A DNA stretch of 64,000 bases from CAZFDE01 sp964517795. Its GTDB lineage: Bacteria; Planctomycetota; Phycisphaerae; Sedimentisphaerales; Anaerobacaceae. Shown in pieces: positions 23,216 to 32,534 of the stretch. A program made the translations under genes and the position numbers. The notes under the pieces were generated by a model. The model had not been told where the DNA came from and searched no databases. It saw nothing but the letters and a program-made list of their open reading frames with translations. Numbering within the stretch: the first letter of the stretch is position 1; the number at the start of each line of letters is the position of its first letter. Location: positions 3,761-67,760 of the forward strand of contig CAZFDE010000006.1 of NCBI GenBank assembly GCA_964517795.1, given 5' to 3'.

Positions 23216-23893
23216 ATGAACAAATTGTTAGGAGTGGGCTGTATCTTGTTTCTGCTTTCAGTCCCGTGTTTTGCCGATGTCAATATGGTGAATATTTACC
23301 TCGTGCAGAACCTTGGTTGCCAGGGAGACTTCACGGCCAGCGCCAATCCGGCTCCGGACGAAGGGTCACTGGTCTGGTCCGGCGGCCAGAAGGCCAAAGT
23401 GTATTTTGATGATGCACCGTACCGCGATTACCTGATCGTCGATGTCGCTGCGACATGGGACGATTGTACGGACCTGTCATCGAGCGGCACCGCCAAGGCA
23501 TCTTTCGCCACCGGTACCTTTACCATTACGCTCACCGGTGACACAGATCCGAATGACAATGGCGTGATTACGGGGTCGCTGTATTCCGGCTGGGATTATC
23601 TGGAAGAGGAATTATCTGCCGGCACGTTAGCGGGTAGAGCATGTGTTCGAATCGATTCGTTTTATCTGGAAGTTGCGGGCGATGACAGCTATTCGTGGAT
23701 GGGCGGTGTCGGCGATCGGGCCGGGCTGACCTCCAGTACCAGTCTGCTCAATGACATCACGGATTATCAGAGCGACTGGAGTTCGGATAACGTCATCGTT
23801 ACACTGAAAGCCGATGAAAGCGGGATTCCCGAACCGGCAACGATGCTGCTGCTGGGATTGGGCTCGCGGGCACTGGCCAGACGTAAACGATAA
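23216..23893 (+). CDS. PEP-CTERM sorting-domain protein C
   Basis: About 225 residues with a signal peptide (MNKLLGVGCILFLLSVPCFA) and a C-terminal PEPATMLLLGLGSRALARRK signal. The body is acidic and beta-rich, with no recognised domain; one clue is a weak likeness to protein B. GAGGAGG at 23201-23207 is eight bases before ATG 23216 and five before ATG 23213, so either could be used. It is the last gene of the PEP-CTERM group. The family call is firm, the function unknown. Confidence 0.85.
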   Translation: MNKLLGVGCILFLLSVPCFADVNMVNIYLVQNLGCQGDFTASANPAPDEGSLVWSGGQKAKVYFDDAPYRDYLIVDVAATWDDCTDLSSSGTAKASFATGTFTITLTGDTDPNDNGVITGSLYSGWDYLEEELSAGTLAGRACVRIDSFYLEVAGDDSYSWMGGVGDRAGLTSSTSLLNDITDYQSDWSSDNVIVTLKADESGIPEPATMLLLGLGSRALARRKR

Positions 23894-24037
23894 TTCGCGA
23901 ATAATATAACCACAAAGCAATCTTTGCAATATCAGATTGGTTGTGTGGGTGATGAGAAGAAACAGGAATGGGCTGCGGGTCAAGCTGCTTGCAGCCTCGT
24001 TTCTTTTAAAACAAGCCGAATTTTAATCAATCAAGAA

Positions 24038-24066
24038 TTGACCTTTCCTGCAGACCTCTCTATAAT
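24038..24066 (+). promoter_or_regulatory. Strong promoter for the YkgJ-like and hisS genes
   Basis: TTGACC (24038-24043), a 17-base spacer and a perfect TATAAT (24061-24066), 33 bases upstream of the first start. Confidence 0.75.
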
Positions 24067-24098
24067 ACCGCTTTCGTATTGTTTTTCAGGAGTGTTCC

Positions 24099-24503
24099 AT
24101 GGCCAAAAAGAAGTCGTTATGTGATAAGTGCACCGGCTTGTGCTGCCAGTATTTTGCATTACCGATCGAAACGCCGGAAGATAAAGAGGATTATGACGAT
24201 ATTCGCTGGTACCTTTGCCATAAAGATATCACGGTCTTTGTCGAGGACGGCGATTGGTACATCAACGTTAAAAATGTCTGCCGCCATCTCGATAAGCATA
24301 CCTATCGCTGCCGGATGTATAAAAACAGACCGCGCATCTGTCGCGGTTATACGACCAAAGACTGCGATCTGACCGAAGGTGAATACGATTACGAGTTGCA
24401 TTTTACCGATGATAAGCAGATGGAAGAATACATCCGTATTAAATTCGGCAACAACAAGACCGAAAAGCAAAAAAGCCGCAAAAAGCGAAAGAAGAAACGA
24501 TGA
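24099..24503 (+). CDS. YkgJ-type cysteine-cluster protein
   Basis: The 134-residue protein has the YkgJ-type cysteine set: CDKCTGLCCQ near the N-terminus and later CRHL, CRMY, ICRGYTTKDC. This is the layout of the YkgJ/UPF0153 family, thought to bind zinc or an iron-sulfur cluster; the reaction is unproven. The C-terminus is strongly basic (KSRKKRKKKR), which could bind RNA. Its last four bases overlap the hisS start in ATGA, so they are translationally coupled, which hints at a tRNA-related role but does not prove it. A strong promoter lies 33 bases upstream. Confidence 0.85.
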   Translation: MAKKKSLCDKCTGLCCQYFALPIETPEDKEDYDDIRWYLCHKDITVFVEDGDWYINVKNVCRHLDKHTYRCRMYKNRPRICRGYTTKDCDLTEGEYDYELHFTDDKQMEEYIRIKFGNNKTEKQKSRKKRKKKR

Positions 24504-25783
24504 AAATTCCATCGGTCAAGGGCACACGGGATTTCTATCCGTTAGAAATGGCGGTTCGCAATTTTATTGTCGATGGTTGGAAGGCCGCATCGATCCGAAA
24601 CGGATTCGAGGAGTATGACGGGCCGATTTTTGAATATCTGGATATGTATCGGATCAAAAGCGGCGATGAGATTGTCGAGCAGTTGTTCAATCTGACCGAT
24701 CGCGGCGGCCGTGAACTGGCGATCCGCCCGGAGATTACCCCGACCCTTGCACGGATGGTCAATCAGCGAATCAATGCCCTGGCCAAGCCGATCAAGTGGT
24801 TTTCGGTGCCGCGGTTATGCCGTGCGGAACGGCCGCAAAAAGGCCGGCTGCGCGAATTTTTCCAGTGGAATGTGGATATCATGGGCGTTGATGATGTGCT
24901 GGCGGATGCGGAAACGATATTCTGTGCGGTGGATTATCTGCGGCAGGTCGGCCTGACACAGGACGATATTGTGGTCAAAATATCCAGCCGAAAAATGCTG
25001 GCGGCCCTTTTGCAAAGCATCGGGATCGCACCATCGCAACTGGACCCGTTGTATGCCGTGTTGGATAAGAAAAATAAAATCCCCGCGGAGTCATTCGAAC
25101 AGGTGCTGGCCGAAACGATCTCAGATTCAAAACAGCGACAAAAGGTGGGCGACTTAATGGCCGTCACATCAATCGATGCACTTGGGTCGTTCGTGTCGAA
25201 TTGTGAAACATCACAAGCCGGTATCGACGAGTTGAAGCGACTTTTCAAATTATTGGATGTCATGGGGATTGGCGGCTTTTGCGAATTTGATATCGGTATT
25301 GTACGGGGGCTGGCCTATTATACGGGGATTGTTTATGAGATCTTCGACAAGGCCGGTCAGCTTCGCGCGATCGGCGGCGGGGGACGATACGATAATCTGC
25401 TCAAACAATTCGGCGGGCCGGGCATCTCGGCCACGGGCTTCGGGATCGGTGATTGTGTGCTCGCGATCCTGCTGGAGGAAAAGGGATTGTTGAAACCCGA
25501 TGCGATGTCTAAAACGATCGATTACTATGTGGCCCATGTCAGCGAAGAATATCTGCCCCGGACGATCGAGATCGCCATGCAGTTGCGTCAAAAAGGCCGC
25601 TGTACAGAATTTTCGTATAAATCCACCGGATTAGGCAAACAGCTCAAGGCCGCATCGGCCATGAATGCCGCCCACTGCGTGATTGTGGGAGAGGAAATCG
25701 AAAACGACCAGATCGTTCTGAAAAATATGGCTGAGGGCGAGCAAAAAACAGTGGATTTATCCCGTTTTTTGGCGGAAATTTAA
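24500..25783 (+). CDS. hisS: Histidine-tRNA ligase
   Basis: The 427-residue class II synthetase charges tRNA-His. Motifs seen: VKGTRDFYPLEM at the start, motif 2 region FSVPRLCRAERPQKGRLREF, the histidine-binding RGLAYYTGIVYEIFD, and GGGGRYDNLLKQF. The C-terminal part (about residues 330-427, TIDYYVAHV onwards) is an anticodon-binding fold, which argues for a true synthetase rather than the HisZ regulatory paralogue. Some spacing is shorter than in E. coli. It overlaps the YkgJ-like gene by four bases. A small AT-rich hairpin with a T run follows at 25851. Confidence 0.93.
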   Translation: MKIPSVKGTRDFYPLEMAVRNFIVDGWKAASIRNGFEEYDGPIFEYLDMYRIKSGDEIVEQLFNLTDRGGRELAIRPEITPTLARMVNQRINALAKPIKWFSVPRLCRAERPQKGRLREFFQWNVDIMGVDDVLADAETIFCAVDYLRQVGLTQDDIVVKISSRKMLAALLQSIGIAPSQLDPLYAVLDKKNKIPAESFEQVLAETISDSKQRQKVGDLMAVTSIDALGSFVSNCETSQAGIDELKRLFKLLDVMGIGGFCEFDIGIVRGLAYYTGIVYEIFDKAGQLRAIGGGGRYDNLLKQFGGPGISATGFGIGDCVLAILLEEKGLLKPDAMSKTIDYYVAHVSEEYLPRTIEIAMQLRQKGRCTEFSYKSTGLGKQLKAASAMNAAHCVIVGEEIENDQIVLKNMAEGEQKTVDLSRFLAEI

Positions 25784-25850
25784 GTATTCTGATTGAGTTT
25801 TTATTTTTTATACCATTCTCGTTGCCATTTATCCCTGATTTTAGTATACT

Positions 25851-25872
25851 AAACTCAGCCGTTGAGTTTTTT
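25851..25872 (+). terminator. Probable intrinsic terminator after hisS
   Basis: AAACTCA (25851-25857), loop GCCGT, TGAGTTT (25863-25869) and a T run to 25872. The stem is short and AT-rich. A perfect 14-base palindrome TTTAGTATACTAAA overlaps its left arm. Confidence 0.5.
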
Positions 25873-26055
25873 AGAGCGTCTAATAACATGAGTTTTTAGA
25901 TCGAAAGCGAGCGATTTTTCGATCCGGTAAGGCGACGAGGACAAAATCGCCACAGGCGTAGCCAAAGCTACGTCGAGGACGATTTTGGGCTCGACAACGC
26001 CGCCGGGCGGAAAATAAGCCGCTTGAATCTAAAGTCATTTTGTTAGCCGCGCTTA
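25871..26055 (-). repeat. Dispersed imperfect-palindrome repeat, copy 2 (inverted)
   Basis: The reverse complement of this segment matches 1559-1743 over its whole length, with the best-kept parts being CTAACAAAATGACTTTAGAT and AAAATCGTCCTCGACGTAGC. Like copy 1 it folds on itself: GCGTAGCC and GGCTACG around the centre, and GCGAGCGATTTTTCGATCCG against a diverged complement. It lies between hisS and the gene at 26074, in the opposite orientation to copy 1. No gene is seen in it. Confidence 0.85.
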
Positions 26056-26073
26056 GATTCAGAGAGACTTTGA

Positions 26074-26601
26074 GTGAAATGTCAGATGCACAGAGATTGT
26101 TCTATGTTGTATGAGCGTGCGTTTCATGCGTGGCTGGTGGAAAACCAGTTCAAGTTTATCTATGTCGATGAAACGAAACGCTCGGTATTCGGTCGGGCGA
26201 AGATCAAAAGTTTTGATTTTCTGGTGTACCGGCCGGACGAATCGCTGGTGCTGGTCGAATTAAAGGGCCGCCTGTTTAAGGGGAATAGCCTCGAGAAGAT
26301 GAGAAATCTCGAATGCTGGGTCACCCTCGAAGACGTAGAAGGGTTGATCAAGTGGCAGGAGATTTTCGGGCCCGAGCATACCGCTGCGGTTGTCTTTGCA
26401 TACCGAATCGAACAGGTCGATGCCGACCTGGATGGGGCACAAGCGTTTGTTTATGATAACCAACGATTTGTCTTCTTTGTGATCAGAATCGAAGACTATC
26501 TCAAATCCATGAAATCACGAAGCCCTAAATGGCAAACCGTTACCTTGCCAGCTGATGAATTTCGCGCGTTAGTATTACCTGTTCGTGAAATTCTCGTATG
26601 A
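26074..26601 (+). CDS. Uncharacterised HYExAFE-like protein
   Basis: A 175-residue soluble protein. Near the start it has LYERAFHAWL, close to the HYExAFE signature of a planctomycete-specific uncharacterised family, followed by IKSFDFLVYRPDESLVLVEL and KGR. The D...ExK arrangement in that part is reminiscent of PD-(D/E)xK nucleases, which is only an inference. GTG at 26074 is the first start, and ATG at 26086 is an alternative; the protein begins 18 bases after the palindromic repeat, so its promoter may lie within the repeat. It precedes rsmD by about 95 bases. No function is proposed. Confidence 0.65.
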   Translation: MKCQMHRDCSMLYERAFHAWLVENQFKFIYVDETKRSVFGRAKIKSFDFLVYRPDESLVLVELKGRLFKGNSLEKMRNLECWVTLEDVEGLIKWQEIFGPEHTAAVVFAYRIEQVDADLDGAQAFVYDNQRFVFFVIRIEDYLKSMKSRSPKWQTVTLPADEFRALVLPVREILV

Positions 26602-26695
26602 TTCGCCTTCTTTTGTTGCATTCAAATCGTGTTTGTGCGCTATCCTGCAGCGGAACACAGTAGAAAAATATCTCAATCCCGTGTATAGTTAGAAT

Positions 26696-27268
26696 ATGCG
26701 TATCATTGCCGGATCAAAACGTTCGTTGAAGCTGGCCGGCCCGCCGGGCAGCGTGTCTCGCCCGATCATCGACCGGGTCAAGGAGTCGCTCTTTAGTGTG
26801 CTCTACGGTTACGATATGCCCGAAGATAAAGTGGTTGCGGATATATTCAGCGGTGCCGGTTCGCTGGGATTGGAGGCGTTAAGCCGCGGTGCTGCGTTTG
26901 TGTTATTTGTGGAACAGGACGCCGCGGTGTTTCAAACGCTGCGTAAAAACATCCAAACGTGCGGATTTGAGGATCGCTGCAAGGTTTTGCGAACCAATGC
27001 GTTCAGCACCGGCGCCCCCGTAGAAAACAGGTCCTATGACCTGGTTTTCGTAGATCCGCCTTATGTCGAAACGGAGGATATATCGGCCCAATCGCCGCTG
27101 TCACGATTGTTCGCTATTTTGGAGGACCAGGTCACCAAACATGCTTTGGTGGTCGTTCGTACACATAAACGTATCCAGCCTTTGGACCGCTATGGGAATT
27201 TTGGAGTTGACCAGCGGCGTCATTGGGGGACAATGAACATTACGTTTTTTAAAAGAACCGATGGATAA
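26696..27268 (+). CDS. rsmD: 16S rRNA m2G966 methyltransferase RsmD
   Basis: The 190-residue enzyme is a Rossmann-fold methyltransferase: RIIAGSKRSLKLAGPPG, PIIDRVKESLFSVL, the SAM-binding DIFSGAGSLGLEALSRGA, and the catalytic DLVFVDPPYVE. Length and order match RsmD, which methylates N2 of guanine 966 in 16S rRNA. It overlaps the next gene (the nucleotidyltransferase) by eight bases and heads an operon of five tightly packed genes (26696-33344). Confidence 0.93.
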   Translation: MRIIAGSKRSLKLAGPPGSVSRPIIDRVKESLFSVLYGYDMPEDKVVADIFSGAGSLGLEALSRGAAFVLFVEQDAAVFQTLRKNIQTCGFEDRCKVLRTNAFSTGAPVENRSYDLVFVDPPYVETEDISAQSPLSRLFAILEDQVTKHALVVVRTHKRIQPLDRYGNFGVDQRRHWGTMNITFFKRTDG

Positions 27269-28511
27269 TAAAAAAGCAGCCATAGAGATCATCAAACGCC
27301 TGCACGGCAGCGGGTATGAGGCCCTGCTGGCGGGCGGGTGTGTGCGCGATATGCTGTTGGGACGGGCGGCCAAGGATTACGATGTCGCCACCAGCGCCGA
27401 GCCGATCCATGTCATACGCCTGTTCAAAAAGACCATTAAAGTCGGTGCGCATTTTGGCGTGGTGATCGTCATCATGGGCGATCAGCAGGTGGAAGTGGCG
27501 ACTTTTCGAAGTGAATTCGGTTATGAAGACGGGCGACACCCGGATAAGGTTGAATTTGTTTGCGCCGAAGAGGACGCATTGCGGCGCGACTTTACCATCA
27601 ACGGGATGTTCTACGATCCGCTGCAAGAAAAAGTGATCGATTATGTCGGCGGCCAAAAAGACCTCAAGGCCGGTTTGGTCCGAACGATCGGTGATCCGAA
27701 TGAACGGTTCGGCGAAGATTATCTGAGAATGCTCCGGGCGGTAAGGTTTTCGACACAATTGGAGTTTCCCATCGAGCCGAATACCTGGAAGGCGATCATT
27801 GAACATGCCGGGCAAATCGTCCATATCAGCGGCGAACGCAAGCAGATGGAGATCGAGTCAATACTTACCGATCCGCATCGGGCCAAAGGGGCCGCCATGC
27901 TGATCAAAAGCAAACTCGCCGAAGTGATTTTTCCGGAATTTGTCGGCCCGAATGCCAAATTTGCGATTAAGGTGCTCAGTCAGTTGAAAAAGAAAGTCAG
28001 CTTTGCATTGGCGATTGCCGCCTTGTTCAGTGGTTTTGAGACGAAGGTGGCCATGAAGCAGTGTGTGGTGTTGAGATTAAGCCGGGCCTGCAATAAACAG
28101 ATCAAGTTCCTGCTGTCTCACCGGGGTTATTTACTCAAAGAAAAGATGACTTTAGCCGAACTTCGCAAGATCGTCTCTGAACCGTATTTTGAGGAGCTTT
28201 TTGAGTTGCAGCGGGCGATCCAGGATGCTACGTACGGCAAAGGCAAGAATAACCAGGCATTGGTCCAAATGCGAAAACGGATCAATGAACTGGGGGATCT
28301 GGAAATGAAACCGAAACCGCTGCTCAACGGCCATGATCTGATCGCACTGGGTGCGCTGCCCGGGCCGATGGTCGGTCAGTTGGCCGAGGAATTGTATATC
28401 GCTCAGCTTGACGGCCAAATCCGGGATAAACAGCAGGCACAGCAATGGGCGGAGCAGTGGCTTGAAAAACGATTGAAACGATTAGGGGATACCTGGGCAG
28501 GTCAGCGATGA
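27261..28511 (+). CDS. CCA-adding enzyme / poly(A) polymerase family nucleotidyltransferase
   Basis: The 416-residue class II nucleotidyltransferase has the head-domain motif GGCVRDMLLGRAAKDYDVAT with the catalytic Asp pair, then RRDFTINGMFYDP, DYLRMLRAVRFSTQL and ISGERKQMEIESIL. The C-terminal half is helical. Such enzymes either add CCA to tRNA or add poly(A) tails; sequence alone does not decide, although the short C-terminus suggests the PcnB-like branch. The tRNA-Asn gene in this window lacks encoded CCA, so the cell needs CCA addition. It overlaps rsmD by eight bases and the maturase gene by four. Confidence 0.88.
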   Translation: MDNKKAAIEIIKRLHGSGYEALLAGGCVRDMLLGRAAKDYDVATSAEPIHVIRLFKKTIKVGAHFGVVIVIMGDQQVEVATFRSEFGYEDGRHPDKVEFVCAEEDALRRDFTINGMFYDPLQEKVIDYVGGQKDLKAGLVRTIGDPNERFGEDYLRMLRAVRFSTQLEFPIEPNTWKAIIEHAGQIVHISGERKQMEIESILTDPHRAKGAAMLIKSKLAEVIFPEFVGPNAKFAIKVLSQLKKKVSFALAIAALFSGFETKVAMKQCVVLRLSRACNKQIKFLLSHRGYLLKEKMTLAELRKIVSEPYFEELFELQRAIQDATYGKGKNNQALVQMRKRINELGDLEMKPKPLLNGHDLIALGALPGPMVGQLAEELYIAQLDGQIRDKQQAQQWAEQWLEKRLKRLGDTWAGQR

Positions 28512-29632
28512 GAGAATTCAGCTTATTGGTCAAACCGTCCGGTTCGGATTGCAATCTGGACTGTACGTATTGCTTTTACAAATGTCGGCCATCGGAGATT
28601 GGTACGGGCCGTCAGCGTATGAGCGATGACGTACTCGAGCGGATGACCAAAGATTATCTGTCCTTGCGGCTGAACGTCTCCAGTTTTGCCTGGCAGGGTG
28701 GCGAGCCGACACTGATGGGCCTGAATTTTTATAAAAAGGCAGTGGAGCTTCAAAAGCGATATGCCGCCGAGGGGCAGATCGTGTCCAATGCCCTGCAAAC
28801 CAACGGCGTTGTGCTTAATGAAAAATGGTGCCGTTTTCTGGCCGCGCATCAGTTTCTGGTGGGGATCAGTATCGACGGGCCGAAACAATATCACGATCAC
28901 TATCGGCTCGATCTGGCCGGTAAGCCGACGTTTGACCGGGTGATGCGGGGGATCGAAAACTGCAAGCAATTTCATGTCGAATACAACACCCTGACGCTGC
29001 TCAATGATGTGAACGTCCGCCACCCCGATGCGCTGATGGACTTTTTTGTCGAAAACGATATTTTCTATCTTCAGTTTATTCCCTGTCTCGAGTTGGATCC
29101 GAAAACGCGTGAGGTGGCCGGTTTCTCCATTACTCCCGAACAGTACGGCCATTTTCTGTGCAGGATTTTCGACCGTTGGTACGAACTGGGTTCGGATAGA
29201 CCCAGTATCCGCGATTTCGATTCGATCCTCTCCTGGTGTGTTCAGGGACACCATACGATCTGTACGTTTGAAAGGCAGTGCAGCGGATATGTCGTGATCG
29301 AGCATACCGGCGATGCCTATTGCTGCGATTTTTTCGTTAAGCCGCAGTGGCACCTGGGTAATATCATGGACACACCGATCGCGGAATTGGCGAACAGCCC
29401 GAAAAAGCGGGCGTTTGCCCGGCTGAAAAAAAATCTGTGCCATCAGTGCCTGCTGTGCCGACATTTGCAGGTGTGCCGCGGCGGGTGTATGAAAGATCGT
29501 GCCCCGTTTGATGAAAAAAATTACGGTACCCAAAGCTATTTTTGCGAGGCGTATCGTCAATTTTTCGATTATACGATGCCGCGATTTATGCAATTGGCGG
29601 CCGATATCAAGGCCGAACATGAATCGTCTTGA
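28508..29632 (+). CDS. Anaerobic sulfatase maturase (radical SAM)
   Basis: The 374-residue enzyme has the radical SAM cluster motif CNLDCTYC (Cys15, Cys19, Cys22) at the start, WQGGEPTLMG, and a C-terminal SPASM-like Cys set (CCDFF, CHQCLLCRHLQVCRGGCMKD) that binds extra iron-sulfur clusters. This is the layout of anSME, which oxidises a Cys or Ser in sulfatases to formylglycine without oxygen, and it is a strong sign of an anaerobic lifestyle. Its likely client is the Cys89 sulfatase at 5543. The gene overlaps the nucleotidyltransferase by four bases and precedes the RND exporter by 24. Confidence 0.93.
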   Translation: MREFSLLVKPSGSDCNLDCTYCFYKCRPSEIGTGRQRMSDDVLERMTKDYLSLRLNVSSFAWQGGEPTLMGLNFYKKAVELQKRYAAEGQIVSNALQTNGVVLNEKWCRFLAAHQFLVGISIDGPKQYHDHYRLDLAGKPTFDRVMRGIENCKQFHVEYNTLTLLNDVNVRHPDALMDFFVENDIFYLQFIPCLELDPKTREVAGFSITPEQYGHFLCRIFDRWYELGSDRPSIRDFDSILSWCVQGHHTICTFERQCSGYVVIEHTGDAYCCDFFVKPQWHLGNIMDTPIAELANSPKKRAFARLKKNLCHQCLLCRHLQVCRGGCMKDRAPFDEKNYGTQSYFCEAYRQFFDYTMPRFMQLAADIKAEHESS

Positions 29633-29656
29633 CCGTATTTGAAGGGAGGTTTACGG

Positions 29657-32494
29657 ATGAGTTTGAGCGATAAGGTGTCGGATTTTTCGATCCGGCACTA
29701 TAAGATGATCACTGTGATCATGGTGCTGTTCACCGTGATCACCGGCGCATTGATCCCCATGATCAAGGTGGATACGGACCCGGAGAACATGCTCGCCGAG
29801 GATGAGCCGGTTCGCGTGTTCCATGACCACACCAAAGAAGAATTTACACTCAGCGATATTGTGGTACTGGGCATCGTCAATACCACTGATCCGAACGGTG
29901 TTTTTAATGCCCGGACACTTCAAAAAGTGTATGAATTGACGGAATTTTCAAGAACACTACGCTGGCCCAATCCACAAGACCCCAACAAGCAGATTGGTGT
30001 GATCGAGGTCGATCTGATGGCGCCGTCAACAGTCGATCATATTGGCCAGGGCGGACCGGGTGAGGTAACATTCGAATGGCTGATGAATCAGCCGCCCCAA
30101 ACGGATGCCGAGGCCTATGAAATCAAACAAAAGGCCATGAGCAATCCGCTGCTGCGCGATACGATCATCGCCGGTGACGGCAAGGCAATCGCCTTGTATC
30201 TGCCGCTGACCAGCAAGGACCTCAGCTATCGGGTTTATACACAGTTGCGTGAGAAGATCGACACGTTCGACGGCAGCGAAGCATATCATATCACCGGCCT
30301 GCCGGTGGCTGAAGATACATTCGGCGTGGAAATGTTTGTGCAGATGGCAATCTCGGCGCCGCTGGCGATGCTGGTGATCTTTATCCTGATGCTGATCTTT
30401 TTCCGCAAACTGGTCCTGATCATCTCGCCGATGATTATCGCGATGGTCTCGGTGATCTCCACGATGGGGCTGTTGATCGGTTTCGGATTCCCGGTCCATA
30501 TCATGAGTTCGATGATCCCGATCTTCCTGATGCCGATTGCAGTCGTCGATTCGATCCATATCTTGTCGGAATTTTTCGACCGCTACACGAATGAAAAAGG
30601 CAGAGCAGAGACGATCCGGGAAGTCATCGGTTCCTTATTTGTGCCGATGTTATATACGTCACTGACCTCGGCGGCCGGATTTGCCTCGCTGGCATTGACG
30701 CCTATCCCGCCGGTGCAGGTGTTCGGCATCTTCGTTGCGCTGGGAATCATGCTGGCGTGGCTGTTTACCGTTACCTTTGTGCCGGCCTATACGATGATGA
30801 TCCCGGAGAAATCACTTGCTCATTTCGGGCTGGCTGCCGTACACGATACAAAACAGAGCCTGCTAGTGCGGCTGCTGCATCGCGCCGGAAAGCTGACCTA
30901 CGATCGCGCCAAATGGATACTGGCCCTGGCGTTACTGCTGATCGCCGTGTCGATCTACGGAATTACCCGCATTGAGATCAACGACAATCCGGTCAAGTGG
31001 TTCTCCAAAAGTCATCCGATCCGCCAGGCGGACATTGCCTTGAACGCCCATTTTGCCGGAACCTATATGGCCTATCTGGTTCTTGAAGACGCCTCCGGCG
31101 AACAAGTCACCAACGATTATGTCGATGATCTGCGGAACCGGTTGCTGGATAAATTCATGGATTCGCAAAAAGGCGATGCCGATATACCGCCGTCGGTTTC
31201 CAAAGTCGAACAGGATCTGCTGGACACCGCAGACATGGATATGAACAAACCGCAGTTTCTCGACACCATGATCGACACGATTGACCGGCAAATGGCTTCG
31301 GCCGATGACCAATCGTTTGATTTGCTATACGATTTGATGAACTTTTTTGAACTGGAAAAGGAACGGATCAAAATCTTCAAACAACCGCAGGTCTTGCGCT
31401 ATATCGTCGAACTTGAAAATTACCTTGACGAATTAAAAGTCGTCGGCAAGGTCAATTCGGTTGCCGATGTGGTGCGTAAAGTCCATCAGGAACTGATCGA
31501 CGGGAAAAAAGAAAACTATCGCATCCCCGATTCCGCCGGTGTGATCGCCGAAAGTCTGCTGCAATTTCAAAACAGTCATAATCCCGATGACCTGTGGCAT
31601 TTTGTAACACCGGATTATGGCAAAGCCAACTTGTGGCTGCAGTTAAGCAGCGGCGACAACAAGGATATGGAACAAGTCGTAAAGGCGGTGGACCGGTTCT
31701 TTTCACAAAACAAGCCGCCGGTTCCGATCACTCACCGGTGGGCCGGGCTGACCTATATCAATACGGTCTGGCAGGATAAGATGGTCTGGGGGATGCTGCA
31801 GGCCTTTCTGGGATCGTTTCTGATCGTCTTTATCATGATGTCGATTCTGTTCCGCTCGCCTTTGTGGGGATTGGTATGCATGGTCCCGCTGACGATCACG
31901 ATCGCGTTAATTTACGGGGTGATCGGGCTGGTCGGCAAGGATTACGATATGCCGGTCGCAGTCCTCAGCGCATTAACATTGGGGATGGCGGTCGATTTTG
32001 CGATCCATTTTCTCGAACGGGCCCGCATGGCCTATATCGAAAAGGGGTCGTGGCAAAGCGCCGCGGACGAGATGTTCGGCGAACCGGCCCGAGCCATCAG
32101 CCGCAATGTCCTGGTTATTTCGGTCGGCTTTCTGCCGTTGTTGGCGGCTCCCTTGATCCCGTATAAAACCGTGGGATTTTTGCTCTGTGCGATCATGGTG
32201 CTCTCCGGCACGATCACGTTGATGATCCTGCCGGCGATCCTGAGAGTGGGCGAAAAACCCCTGTTCAAATCTGTCAAGGAACCGCTTTCGCCAACCTGCA
32301 ACTGTGTTTTTTGTATCATTATTTCAATCAGTGGTGTTGCACTGGTGGCATTGAATCTGCACCAGTTTGCGGTAACCGGATGGACCAAATTGGCATGGTT
32401 CAGCGGGGTGGCGATTGTTATTTCGGCGGTGATATGCAGTATGTACTCTCGGCGTCGGGCTTGCAAAAAAACCTCAGATCAGTACAATCAGTAA
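29657..32494 (+). CDS. RND/MMPL-type exporter
   Basis: About 945 residues with two six-helix membrane halves, each after a large periplasmic loop. Typical RND features are the first helix MITVIMVLFTVITGALIPM, the membrane Asp regions AVVDSIHILSEFF and TLGMAVDFAIHFLERA, and AISRNVLVISVGFLPLLAA. It probably uses the proton gradient to export a lipid or hydrophobic compound. A LolA-like lipoprotein-sorting protein follows immediately, a pairing seen for lipid transport RND systems. ATG at 29657 is chosen for GGGAGG eight bases upstream. Substrate unknown. Confidence 0.9.
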   Translation: MSLSDKVSDFSIRHYKMITVIMVLFTVITGALIPMIKVDTDPENMLAEDEPVRVFHDHTKEEFTLSDIVVLGIVNTTDPNGVFNARTLQKVYELTEFSRTLRWPNPQDPNKQIGVIEVDLMAPSTVDHIGQGGPGEVTFEWLMNQPPQTDAEAYEIKQKAMSNPLLRDTIIAGDGKAIALYLPLTSKDLSYRVYTQLREKIDTFDGSEAYHITGLPVAEDTFGVEMFVQMAISAPLAMLVIFILMLIFFRKLVLIISPMIIAMVSVISTMGLLIGFGFPVHIMSSMIPIFLMPIAVVDSIHILSEFFDRYTNEKGRAETIREVIGSLFVPMLYTSLTSAAGFASLALTPIPPVQVFGIFVALGIMLAWLFTVTFVPAYTMMIPEKSLAHFGLAAVHDTKQSLLVRLLHRAGKLTYDRAKWILALALLLIAVSIYGITRIEINDNPVKWFSKSHPIRQADIALNAHFAGTYMAYLVLEDASGEQVTNDYVDDLRNRLLDKFMDSQKGDADIPPSVSKVEQDLLDTADMDMNKPQFLDTMIDTIDRQMASADDQSFDLLYDLMNFFELEKERIKIFKQPQVLRYIVELENYLDELKVVGKVNSVADVVRKVHQELIDGKKENYRIPDSAGVIAESLLQFQNSHNPDDLWHFVTPDYGKANLWLQLSSGDNKDMEQVVKAVDRFFSQNKPPVPITHRWAGLTYINTVWQDKMVWGMLQAFLGSFLIVFIMMSILFRSPLWGLVCMVPLTITIALIYGVIGLVGKDYDMPVAVLSALTLGMAVDFAIHFLERARMAYIEKGSWQSAADEMFGEPARAISRNVLVISVGFLPLLAAPLIPYKTVGFLLCAIMVLSGTITLMILPAILRVGEKPLFKSVKEPLSPTCNCVFCIIISISGVALVALNLHQFAVTGWTKLAWFSGVAIVISAVICSMYSRRRACKKTSDQYNQ

Positions 32495-32534
32495 GCATAA
32501 GTGTAACATTCGTTATGTGAAAGTGAGGTGTTCA

